From: Clostridium puniceum
GTDB taxonomy: Bacteria; Bacillota; Clostridia; Clostridiales; Clostridiaceae
Length of the DNA stretch: 64,000 bases
Assembly: GCF_002006345.1 (NCBI RefSeq)
Contig: NZ_LZZM01000099.1
Span: 1 to 64,000, forward strand
Direction of reading: 5' to 3'
Part shown: piece after piece, positions 29,401 to 38,052 of the stretch
Position numbering within the stretch: the stretch's first letter is position 1
How the letters are laid out: each line of letters opens with the position of its first letter
The notes under the pieces: generated by a model
Seen by the model: the letters and a program-made list of their open reading frames with translations, nothing else
Database searches by the model: none
What the model was told of the DNA's origin: nothing
Made by a program: the position numbers and the translations under genes

Positions 29401-29500
29401 TATTATGTTGCAGTAATAATCTTACAATAAAACCATATTAGCATTAGCATATGGAACTAACTTTATTGAATAAATTTAATTGAAATATATACAATATTAA
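29401..29500 (+). repeat. Conserved non-coding element, copy A
   Basis: Shares about three quarters of its bases with 41350-41450, including an identical 19-nt core AATAAAACCATATTAGCAT and the later AACTAA-TTTATT-GATAAA pattern. It does not encode a protein in either copy. Both copies lie within the island, upstream of GH74 here and upstream of a GH9 gene in the other. Confidence 0.6.
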
Positions 29501-29515
29501 AAAAATAAGAAGAAG

Positions 29516-29558
29516 ATAAGGAAATATGAATATATTACTCATATTTCCTTATTTTATT
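29516..29558 (+). terminator. Rho-independent terminator
   Basis: Perfect 14-bp stem (29516-29529 with 29539-29552) closed by a 9-nt loop and followed by TTTATTATT. It ends transcripts entering from the pectate lyase side, so GH74 must have its own promoter. Confidence 0.75.
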
Positions 29559-29849
29559 ATTAAGTATTTGAGATTAGCTACAAAAAGCTTCAATGTCTAT
29601 AAGTAAAATTAGTCTTTTATATATTATCCTAATAGCTAGCTTTTCACTTTCATTTTCAAATTAAATATTCTATTTCGCAATATATACTAGTTTTCCTCAT
29701 AAAATATGATAATTCAAACACAAACAATTAAATTCTAATATTTACTACATTTATGACTATGTTTAGTCAATTTACGATAAAGGTCTAAAATTATGGATAT
29801 AAAGAATGGTAATATAGATATAAAGTTATGTTTTTAAGGAGGAAAGTAT

Positions 29850-32402
29850 ATGAGAAAAAGAAAAATAAGTTTAATTGCTACATTATGTTTTGTAACAACA
29901 TTTGCGGGTTCAATTTCGCTTACTAGTGCAACTGTAAATGCAGCAACTACAACTAGCGCTGCAGCAACTATAAGTACTAAAGAGGAGACTTATGATTGGA
30001 ACAAGGTCAAGACTGGAGGTGGAGGAGGATTTATTCCAGCAGTTATATTTAATCAAGGAGAAAAGGATTTAATTTATACAAGAACTGATATGGGAGGAGT
30101 TTACAGATGGAATCCTTCAAGTAAAACATGGAAAGCTCTTACTGATTGGATAAGTCATGATGATTGGAATCTTCTAGGATGTGAAAGTTTAGCAGCAGAT
30201 CCAGTAGAAACTAATAGAGTATATTTAGCAGCTGGTACCTACACAAATGAGTGGACAGATGATAATGGAGCTATTCTCCGTTCAACGGATAAAGGGGACA
30301 CTTGGGAAAGAATTGATTTACCGTTTAAGATAGGAGGAAACATGCCAGGGCGTTCAATGGGAGAACGTTTGGTTATCGATCCTAATGATAACAAGGTGCT
30401 TTATCTAGGCACTCATAATGGAAATGGTTTATGGAAAAGTACAGATTATGGAACTACTTGGGCTAAAGTAGATAGCTTTACAGCAACCGGTGATTATTCT
30501 GATCCGTATTTTAACGATAAAATTGGAGTTGTGTGGGTAACTTTTGATCCTACTACAGGAAGTAAAGGAAATGCATCGCAAACTATATATGTTGGAGTAG
30601 CAGATACTAAACAAAGTATATATAAGAGTACAGATGGTGGGGCCACTTGGTCAGCAGTTGAGGGACAGCCTACTTTAGCTAATCAATCAAGCTGGGTAAC
30701 ATCAACTACAGATTCAACGCCAAAGGCATTTTTACCACATCATGGAGTATTATCGTCTGATGGATATTTATATATTACTTATAGTAATACTTGCGGACCA
30801 TATGATGGAGCTAAAGGCGATGTGTGGAAATATAACACTAAAACAGGGGAATGGAAAAATATAAGCCCTGTTAAGCCTAGCAGTTCAGATAATTTTTCTG
30901 GTTATGCAGGGCTAGCAGTTGATCCTGAAAATCCAAAAGTTATAATGGTAACAAATTTGAATTGGTGGCCAGATGTTCAAATGTATAGAAGTATAGATGG
31001 AGGGGAAAACTGGTCTCCAATTTGGTCTTGGGGAAATTATCCTGAACGTAAATTAAATTATACACAGGATATATCGAAAGCACCTTGGCTTGACTGGGGT
31101 GAGTATAAGAGTATGCCAGAAACTGCACCAAAGCTTGGTTGGATGGTAGGTGGAATTTCAATTGATCCATTTAATTCTGATCGTATGATGTATGGAACAG
31201 GAGCAACACTTTACGGAACTGATGATTTAACTAATTGGGATAAGGGGAAGAAAATTGATATTTCAGTAAAGGCTGATGGGATAGAAGAGGCTTCAGTAAG
31301 TTCGGTAATCAGTCCTCCAACAGGTTCTAATTTAATAAGCGGAATGGGAGATATTTGTGGATTTGTTCATGACGATTTGACTAAAGCACCAAAGAAGATG
31401 ATGATAACTCCAAATTTCAATACTACAAGTATGGATTATGCAGAGCTTCAACCCAATTTTATAGTTCGTTCAGGCAATGTGTCAAAAGATAATAAAGACC
31501 GTGTAAAGAGCTGTGGCTTTTCATATGATGGCGGTAAGAATTGGTTCCAAGGAAAAGATGCAGATGGTATGAATCCTGATTCAGGAGGAACAGTTGCAGC
31601 AGCAGCAGATGCAAGTGCAGTTGTATGGAGTCCAACATCTGGAAAGATTAGTTACTCTAAGAATAATGGAAGCTCATGGACAGCATGTACTGGAATTCCA
31701 AATGGTACTAAGGTAGCCTCAGACCGTGTAAATCCAAAAGTATTTTATGGATTTTTAAATGGAAAATTCTATAGAAGTAATGATGGAGGAGCAACATTTA
31801 AAGTGACAAATGCTGATGGACTTCCTAAAATTGGAACAGATAAGTTTAAAGCAGTTCCAGGTAAAGAGGGCGAAATATGGCTTACAAGTGGAAATGCTGA
31901 TGAAGGCGTATATGGAATGTGGCATTCTAAAGATTATGGTGAAACCTTCACAAAGATTGAAGGTATACAAGAAGCTGATACAATTGGATATGGTAAAGCG
32001 GCAGACGGATCAGATTATGTGTCAATATATACAAATGCTAAAATAGACAATGTTCGAGGATTTTTCCGCTCAAATGATGAAGGTAAAACATGGACAAGAA
32101 TCAATGATGATAAACATCAATATGGATCTGCTAATGCAGATATTAGTGGAGATCCTAGAATTTATGGAAGAGTATATATAGCTACTAATGGACTTGGTGT
32201 TGTATATGGAGATGCGACATCAAAACAAAATCAAATACTTGGAGATGCAAATAATGATGGAGTTGTAGATATTTTAGATTATTTAGCAATACAAAAGCAT
32301 ATAATGGATGAGTCAATTGAGATAAATATTAATAATTCTGACCTAAATAAGGATGGAAGAATTAATACAGCAGACCTTTTTGCTTTGAGAAAGATGTTTT
32401 AA
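29850..32402 (+). CDS. Cellulosomal GH74 xyloglucanase with dockerin
   Basis: 850-residue secreted enzyme: signal peptide (1-32), GH74 double seven-bladed propeller (about 45-790) and C-terminal dockerin (about 797-850). Several Asp-box repeats are visible (for example STDKGDTW, KSTDGGATW, RSNDEGKTW). The catalytic pair by family comparison is Asp80 (YTRTDMGGVYRW) and Asp501 (GMGDICGFVHDD). GH74 members attack xyloglucan or beta-1,4-glucan internally. The dockerin loops are DANNDGVVDILD and DLNKDGRINTAD. AAGGAGGAAAG precedes the ATG. A terminator follows at 32478-32515, separating it from the scaffoldin transcript. Confidence 0.94.
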   Translation: MRKRKISLIATLCFVTTFAGSISLTSATVNAATTTSAAATISTKEETYDWNKVKTGGGGGFIPAVIFNQGEKDLIYTRTDMGGVYRWNPSSKTWKALTDWISHDDWNLLGCESLAADPVETNRVYLAAGTYTNEWTDDNGAILRSTDKGDTWERIDLPFKIGGNMPGRSMGERLVIDPNDNKVLYLGTHNGNGLWKSTDYGTTWAKVDSFTATGDYSDPYFNDKIGVVWVTFDPTTGSKGNASQTIYVGVADTKQSIYKSTDGGATWSAVEGQPTLANQSSWVTSTTDSTPKAFLPHHGVLSSDGYLYITYSNTCGPYDGAKGDVWKYNTKTGEWKNISPVKPSSSDNFSGYAGLAVDPENPKVIMVTNLNWWPDVQMYRSIDGGENWSPIWSWGNYPERKLNYTQDISKAPWLDWGEYKSMPETAPKLGWMVGGISIDPFNSDRMMYGTGATLYGTDDLTNWDKGKKIDISVKADGIEEASVSSVISPPTGSNLISGMGDICGFVHDDLTKAPKKMMITPNFNTTSMDYAELQPNFIVRSGNVSKDNKDRVKSCGFSYDGGKNWFQGKDADGMNPDSGGTVAAAADASAVVWSPTSGKISYSKNNGSSWTACTGIPNGTKVASDRVNPKVFYGFLNGKFYRSNDGGATFKVTNADGLPKIGTDKFKAVPGKEGEIWLTSGNADEGVYGMWHSKDYGETFTKIEGIQEADTIGYGKAADGSDYVSIYTNAKIDNVRGFFRSNDEGKTWTRINDDKHQYGSANADISGDPRIYGRVYIATNGLGVVYGDATSKQNQILGDANNDGVVDILDYLAIQKHIMDESIEININNSDLNKDGRINTADLFALRKMF

Positions 32403-32477
32403 ATTGTCTATTTTTATGAAAAGTTAAAAGAAAAAATAAATTTACGCTAAAAATTATAACTAAGTGTAATTTATGGA

Positions 32478-32515
32478 AGAGAGTATAAGTTATACGGCTT
32501 ATTCTCTCTTTCTTT
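32478..32515 (+). terminator. Rho-independent terminator after GH74
   Basis: 12-bp stem with one mismatch (AGAGAGTATAAG / CTTATTCTCTCT) followed by TTTCTTT. Confidence 0.7.
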
Positions 32516-32774
32516 GAATTTAGAGTGAGTAAACGTTTTTTGAAAAATAAATAATTGTCAAGTAAAATGCATAAAGTATCATAATTTTAGCTTAAATGAA
32601 AAATTAGAGGAAAGAGCAAATTATATGACATATAAAAGATAAGATATGATATTTTAAGGAAAAACAGTAATATTTATAATATAATGTATATACAATCTCT
32701 ATTCTGTAAAATTAATTAATATTAAACTAATTTTAGGAATATTGAAGACATATAACAAATAAGGGGTAAATCTT

Positions 32775-32783
32775 AGGAGGTGA
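32775..32783 (+). promoter_or_regulatory. Orphan strong Shine-Dalgarno in scaffoldin 5' UTR
   Basis: AGGAGGTGA, a perfect anti-16S match, lies about 70 bp before the scaffoldin start and has no sensible start codon behind it. A GTG at 32780 overlaps it and opens only seven codons before TAA. In Bacillus cry genes such a site acts as a 5' mRNA stabiliser (STAB-SD); a similar role here is inferred. Confidence 0.5.
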
Positions 32784-32853
32784 GAATAAGAGGAATTTAT
32801 TAAGCTTTAAACTTTAACTATTTTATTTTAACAAATTAGAAAGGATGATTTTA

Positions 32854-35601
32854 ATGAAAAGATTAAAAATTTGTACTATTATGGCAGCAGTGGCAGTAGC
32901 TTCTAGTTTATATACTGCACCTACATTTGCAGCGGAGGCAACTAATAATATTAACCTAGACTTAGCAGGTGTAGAGACTAACGTATCTACAAATTCAGTA
33001 AAAGCTACATTTAAAGTGACTAACAATGGAGATGCAGCAATTAGTTTATCAGATGTAAAAATAAGATATTACTATACAGCAGATAACAAAAAAGAACAAG
33101 AATTCCATTGTTATAATGCAGATATACCAACACCATATAGAAGTGTTACAGGAAATGTAACTGGAAAATTTGTTACTATGGAAAAAGCTATGGAAGGTGC
33201 TGATACTTATCTTGAAATAGGATTTGATAGTAATGCGGGAACTCTTGAAGCAGGTCAAACAGTAAGCGTTCAATCAAATTTTAACAAAAAAGATTGGTCA
33301 AATTTTAATCAAGCTAATGATTACTCATTTGATAATGCTGATAAAACAGTAGTATTAGTTGGTGGAAAAGTAATAAAGGGAGTAGCACCTAGTACAGAAG
33401 TTGTGACTCCAACTGATCCAAGTAATCCAAATACTCCAGTTACAAATAATGATGCAAAGGTTGAAGTTAGTGTATCTAATGGAACAAGCGCTAATTCCCT
33501 AACTCCTAAATTTACAGTAACTAATAAAAGTGGTGCTGATTTAGATCTTACAACATTAAAATTAAAGTATTATTATACAGCTGATGGAGATGAAGCTCAA
33601 ACGTTCAATTGCTATTATGCAGGAACAGTGGGAGGAACTTATCAAAATTTCACTGGTAATGTAGTTGGCGAAATAAAAAAATTGGATACAGCAGTAAACA
33701 GTGCTGATTCTTATGTTCAAGTAGGCTTTAATGGTGGAACTCTTGCAGCAGGACAATCTATGGAAGTACAAGCATCAGTTAATAAAGATGGATGGAAAAA
33801 TTATGATCAATCAAATGACTATTCTTACAATGCAGGAAATAAAGTAACAGCATCTGTAAATAACAAAGTTATTTGGGGAACTGCTCCAGTAGAAGGTCCA
33901 GTTATTCCAGATTCTAAATTAAGCATTAGCAGTGTAAATGTTGATAAAGAAAACCTATCAGATGTAGTTGTTAGCATGGAATTAAATGGAAATGTTTTCA
34001 ATGGAATTGAAGGATTAGTAGAGGGAAAAGATTATACAGTTGACGGAAGTAAAGTAACTATAAGCAAGGATTATCTTGGAACTTTACCAACAGGGACTAA
34101 AAATCTTACATTTAAATTTAGTCAAGGGGATGCTCAAACTTTAAAAGTTAATGTTAGCGATTCTCACCAAGATGCATTAATAACTCCAACTAGTGGAGAA
34201 TACAACATAAAAAATAAGGCAGATATAAAAATAGAAATGACACTAAATGGTAATACATTAGTTGACATTAAAAATAATGATGTAGTTTTAAAACAAGGTA
34301 CAGACTATATTGTTAATGGAAGCACAGTAACATTAACACAAGCATATTTAGATACTCTTAAAGCAGGACAATCTGTAAAACTTACATTTGATTTTAGCAA
34401 AGGAAACTCTCAAACATTCACTGTTAATGTTATCAATGGAGTTGAAGAAGGATTAGTATTAAATCTTCCAGATGTTTCGGGTAAGGCTGGAGAAGTAATT
34501 ACAATACCTTTAACTATCACAGGAATTACTGCTGATGGACTTAATGGATGTAATTTTAAGATAAAATATGATCCGGAATTATTTGAAAATGTAACAATAA
34601 CACCAGGAGATATATTAGTAAATCCAAATAAAACTTTATTTAAAGTAATTGATAAGAGTACTGGTGTTATCAGCGTAATGTATGCTGATTCTACAGGTAA
34701 AGATGCTGAAGCTATAGTAAAAGATGGATTATTTATGAACATCAATCTTAAGATTAAGGATACTGTTAAAAACACAACAAGTAGAATAGAAGTAACTAAA
34801 CCAGGAACATTTGTTGATAAAGATTCAGATAAATATATAGTAAATTACAAAATTGGAACAATAACAATTGGCGGAGATGTAGTAGTGGATGTAGATCCAG
34901 CATTAAGCACAGCACTTGAAAATTTTGAAATAACAAATCCATCAGATGTAAAAGTTGGAGTGTTATTAAATGGCAAAGAATTAACTCAAATACAAAATGG
35001 AGAGAAAATTCTAGAAAAAGATAAAGATTATAAATTTGATGGAACAATTGTAACTTTAAGTAAAGACTATTTAGCAACTTTACCAGTTGGAAGTTCTGAG
35101 TTTGTTTTCAAATTTAGTAATGGAAAAGAAGCTAAATTAACTGTTAATATTACAAAAGCCGTTGCACCAGCAGATATGTCTGCAGGTATTGGGCAAATAG
35201 ATGCAAAAGCTGGTGATACAATAACTCTTCCTATTAATTTAACTGGTGTGCCAAAAGCGGGAATAGCAAACTTTGCTTACAGAATCAAATATGATCCAAG
35301 TTTAGTTGAAGTTGTTGGTGTAGAAGCAGGTAGTGCAATTACAAATCCAGAAGTGAATTTCTTATCAGATGTATATCCAGATAAAAAAATAATATCAATA
35401 TTATTTATAGATAATGCAATGAGTGATGAAGAAACAATAAAAACAGCTGGTGGACTAGCAAATATTAAATTAAAAATAAAAGATACTGCACCAAAAGGTA
35501 TAATGCCTATTGAATTTAATGATGATGATCATTCATTCTATGATATTGATGGAAATGAAATAAAAATTGCATTCACTAATGGAAGCATAAATGTTAAATA
35601 A
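32854..35601 (+). CDS. cipA: Cellulosome scaffoldin: CBM3-CBM3-X2-X2-Coh-X2-Coh
   Basis: 915-residue secreted, non-catalytic scaffoldin that holds dockerin enzymes and binds cellulose. Domains, counted from the ATG at 32854: signal peptide (1-27), CBM3 (about 31-178), CBM3 (200-345), X2 (353-436), X2 (437-528), cohesin (531-674), X2 (680-770), cohesin (772-915). Both CBM3s keep the 'W-x-N-Y/F ... NDYSF/Y' strand, but the Asp-His of the planar cellulose strip is changed ('FHCYNAD' and 'FNCYYAG'). There is no SLH, dockerin or sortase signal, so it is probably released or cell-associated indirectly. With only two cohesins it can carry two enzymes at once although seven dockerin genes surround it. 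The ATG at 32845 abuts the ribosome binding site, so 32854 is preferred. Confidence 0.95.
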   Translation: MKRLKICTIMAAVAVASSLYTAPTFAAEATNNINLDLAGVETNVSTNSVKATFKVTNNGDAAISLSDVKIRYYYTADNKKEQEFHCYNADIPTPYRSVTGNVTGKFVTMEKAMEGADTYLEIGFDSNAGTLEAGQTVSVQSNFNKKDWSNFNQANDYSFDNADKTVVLVGGKVIKGVAPSTEVVTPTDPSNPNTPVTNNDAKVEVSVSNGTSANSLTPKFTVTNKSGADLDLTTLKLKYYYTADGDEAQTFNCYYAGTVGGTYQNFTGNVVGEIKKLDTAVNSADSYVQVGFNGGTLAAGQSMEVQASVNKDGWKNYDQSNDYSYNAGNKVTASVNNKVIWGTAPVEGPVIPDSKLSISSVNVDKENLSDVVVSMELNGNVFNGIEGLVEGKDYTVDGSKVTISKDYLGTLPTGTKNLTFKFSQGDAQTLKVNVSDSHQDALITPTSGEYNIKNKADIKIEMTLNGNTLVDIKNNDVVLKQGTDYIVNGSTVTLTQAYLDTLKAGQSVKLTFDFSKGNSQTFTVNVINGVEEGLVLNLPDVSGKAGEVITIPLTITGITADGLNGCNFKIKYDPELFENVTITPGDILVNPNKTLFKVIDKSTGVISVMYADSTGKDAEAIVKDGLFMNINLKIKDTVKNTTSRIEVTKPGTFVDKDSDKYIVNYKIGTITIGGDVVVDVDPALSTALENFEITNPSDVKVGVLLNGKELTQIQNGEKILEKDKDYKFDGTIVTLSKDYLATLPVGSSEFVFKFSNGKEAKLTVNITKAVAPADMSAGIGQIDAKAGDTITLPINLTGVPKAGIANFAYRIKYDPSLVEVVGVEAGSAITNPEVNFLSDVYPDKKIISILFIDNAMSDEETIKTAGGLANIKLKIKDTAPKGIMPIEFNDDDHSFYDIDGNEIKIAFTNGSINVK

Positions 35602-35710
35602 TAGTTTAGATAAAATTATTATTTAAAATATCTTAAAAACTTATAAACCATAGATTTATCTTGAATTGATGGAAAGTTAATTTATTTAAGATGCTAAGTA
35701 TATAAAAAAT

Positions 35711-35750
35711 ATTGACTAATCTTCAATAATAATTAAGAAGATTAGTCAAT
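35711..35750 (+). other. Intercistronic stem-loop between scaffoldin and GH48
   Basis: Perfect 14-bp stem (35711-35724 with 35737-35750) and 12-nt loop, followed by A-rich rather than T-rich sequence. It is therefore unlikely to terminate transcription. Its position 34 bp before the GH48 start fits an RNA processing or stabilising hairpin, as described for the C. cellulolyticum cip-cel operon. Confidence 0.65.
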
Positions 35751-35784
35751 ACAAAATAAAAAATTATAGTAAGGGGAAGTTATA

Positions 35785-38022
35785 ATGATAAAAGCAAAAT
35801 TAAAAATAATAGTTGCATCCATTATGTGTTCAGCAATGTGTTTTACATCTGTATTTAGTAGTGCAGCTATAGCGGCGACTACTGAAAATGCAACAGCTGC
35901 TACAACTCAAGCGGATGATGAGTATCAAAAACGTTTTATGAGCTTATGGGGAAAAATTCATGATTCAGACAATGGTTACTTTAGAGAAATTACTGACAAT
36001 GGTAAAACATTAAAGGTACCATATCATTCAATTGAAACAATGATGTGTGAAGCACCAGACTATGGTCATGAAACAACTAGTGAAGCTTATAGTTACTATA
36101 TGTGGCTTGAGGCTATGTATGGAAAATTTACAGGTAACTGGTCAGAATTTGAACAAGCATGGGACTCAGCAGATAAATATATTATACCAGGTAGTAAAGA
36201 TCAACCTGGAATGAATTCATATAATCCTAACAGTCCAGCGACACTTGCAAATGAATATTTATCTACTAATAAATATCCAAGTAAATTGCAATTTGGAGCA
36301 CCAGTTGGTAGGGATCCAATTAGTGACGAATTAAAAAATGCATATGGAACAGGTGATATGTATGGAATGCATTGGCTTCTTGACGTTGATAACTGGTATG
36401 GTTATGGTAATCGTGGAGATGCAAGTAGTACTGCACCATCATATATAAACACATTCCAAAGAGGAGCAGATGAATCAGTTTGGGAAACAGTGCCTCAACC
36501 ATCTTATGAAATGTTTAAATGGGGAGGTAAAAATGGATATTTAGATTTATTTACTGGTGATAATAATTATTCAAAGCAATGGCGTTATACAAATGCACCT
36601 GATGCAGATGCGCGTGCTATCCAAGCAACATATTGGGCTGATGAATGGGCAAAAACTCAAGGTAAGGATGTTACCAAATATGTTAGCAAAGCATCTAAAA
36701 TGGGCGATTATTTAAGATACTCAATGTTTGATAAATACTTTAAACCTATGGGTATAGGATCAAATAATCAATTAAATACAAGTCAAAGTTATTTGATGTC
36801 ATGGTATTATGCTTGGGGTGGAAGTGCTAATAGTGATTGGTCTTGGAAAATTGGAGCAAGTCATAATCACTTTGGATATCAAAATCCAATGACAGCATGG
36901 ATAATGTCGGAAGATAGCGACTTTAAACCTAAATCAGCAAATGGTCAATCTGATTGGGATAAGAGTCTAGATCGTCAATTAGAATTCTATCAATGGCTAC
37001 AATCTTCAGAAGGTGCTATAGCAGGTGGAGCAACTAACTCACTAACTACAGAAAGTGGAAGTTATAGCAAATATCCAGCAGGAACACCAACATTTTATGG
37101 TATGGCATATGATTATGCACCTGTATATCGTGATCCACCAAGTAATGACTGGTTTGGTATGCAAGTTTGGTCAATGCAACGTGTTGCTGAATTATATTAT
37201 AAGACAGGTGATAAGAGAGCACAAGCTGTACTTGATAAATGGGCAAAATGGATTAAAAGTGTAGTTAAAGTTAATAGTAATGGAACATATTCAATACCAA
37301 ATACATTAAGTTGGTCAGGACAACCAGATACATGGAATGGAACTTATACTGGAAATCCAGGACTTCATGTTAGTGTAAAAGATTATACAGTAGATGTTGG
37401 AATGTCATCGTCATTAGCTAATACATTAATATATTATTCTGCAGGAAAGCATAAACATTCGACTTATGACGAATCTTATACAAAATTAGCAAAAGGTATT
37501 TTAGATGGTATGTGGAACAATTCTCAAGATGATAAAGGCTTATCAGTTGCGGAAGAAAAAGACTTTAGTAGATTGTTTGAACAAGAAATATATATACCAG
37601 ATGGATGGTCTGGAAAAATGCCTAATGGAGATGAAATTAAGCCAGGCGTGAAATTTATAGACATTCGTTCTAAATATAAACAAGATCCTGATTTTGCAAA
37701 GGTAGAAAAAGATTATAAAGCAGGAAAAAGTTCAGTATTTAAATATCATCGTTTTTGGCAAGAATCAGAAGCAGCTATAGCAAATGGTACTTACTCAATT
37801 CTATCAAAAGAATTACCACCAATAATAGATGAAGACGTAATTCTTGCTGGAGATGCAAATGGTGATGGATCAGTAGATATTCAAGATTATCTTACATTAC
37901 AAAAATATATATTAGATACAACGGTTCCAATAAGACTTAAAAATGTTGATTTAAATAATGATGGTAGAGTTAATACAGCAGATTTATTTATATTAAGAAA
38001 AAATGTACTTGGGAATGAATAA
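35785..38022 (+). CDS. Cellulosomal GH48 processive cellobiohydrolase with dockerin
   Basis: 745-residue secreted exoglucanase that moves along cellulose from the reducing end, releasing cellobiose by inversion. Signal peptide (1-30), GH48 alpha/alpha barrel (about 43-680), dockerin (about 690-745). Glu100 in '[10 protein letters not shown]' corresponds to the general acid Glu55 of Cel48F, and Glu89 (MCEAPDYGH) to its Glu44; the 11-residue spacing is conserved. Dockerin loops are [12 protein letters not shown] and [21 protein letters not shown] precedes the ATG. It follows the scaffoldin and is followed by a GH9 gene after 30 bp, so the three probably form one transcript. GH48 is the usual dominant cellulosome exo-enzyme. 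Confidence 0.96.
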   Translation: MIKAKLKIIVASIMCSAMCFTSVFSSAAIAATTENATAATTQADDEYQKRFMSLWGKIHDSDNGYFREITDNGKTLKVPYHSIETMMCEAPDYGHETTSEAYSYYMWLEAMYGKFTGNWSEFEQAWDSADKYIIPGSKDQPGMNSYNPNSPATLANEYLSTNKYPSKLQFGAPVGRDPISDELKNAYGTGDMYGMHWLLDVDNWYGYGNRGDASSTAPSYINTFQRGADESVWETVPQPSYEMFKWGGKNGYLDLFTGDNNYSKQWRYTNAPDADARAIQATYWADEWAKTQGKDVTKYVSKASKMGDYLRYSMFDKYFKPMGIGSNNQLNTSQSYLMSWYYAWGGSANSDWSWKIGASHNHFGYQNPMTAWIMSEDSDFKPKSANGQSDWDKSLDRQLEFYQWLQSSEGAIAGGATNSLTTESGSYSKYPAGTPTFYGMAYDYAPVYRDPPSNDWFGMQVWSMQRVAELYYKTGDKRAQAVLDKWAKWIKSVVKVNSNGTYSIPNTLSWSGQPDTWNGTYTGNPGLHVSVKDYTVDVGMSSSLANTLIYYSAGKHKHSTYDESYTKLAKGILDGMWNNSQDDKGLSVAEEKDFSRLFEQEIYIPDGWSGKMPNGDEIKPGVKFIDIRSKYKQDPDFAKVEKDYKAGKSSVFKYHRFWQESEAAIANGTYSILSKELPPIIDEDVILAGDANGDGSVDIQDYLTLQKYILDTTVPIRLKNVDLNNDGRVNTADLFILRKNVLGNE

Positions 38023-38052
38023 ATTGATTAGGGATAAATAGGGGGAGAAGTA

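Larger units (their letters stand above)
29305..29849. other. Intergenic region with conserved element A and terminator
   Basis: 545 bp. It holds the approximately 100-bp element shared with 41350-41450 and then the terminator at 29516-29552. Beyond that the sequence is AT-rich up to the GH74 ribosome binding site (AAGGAGG at about 29837-29843). No gene is seen. Confidence 0.5.
32403..32853. other. Scaffoldin leader region
   Basis: 451 bp with a terminator (32478-32515), an AT-rich promoter zone and an orphan perfect Shine-Dalgarno (32775-32783). A sequence at about 32528-32541 containing AAACGTTTTT is a poor cre match (three mismatches) and is not called. Confidence 0.5.

Noticed and set aside
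32528-32541. AAACGTTTTT-containing sequence in the scaffoldin leader as a cre box.
   Set aside because: Three mismatches to the consensus, and it lies far from any identifiable promoter.
34796-35077. Leucine-rich minus-strand ORF inside the scaffoldin gene, and similar antisense ORFs in other glycosidase genes.
   Set aside because: These are antisense shadows of repetitive coding sequence with no ribosome binding sites or family features.
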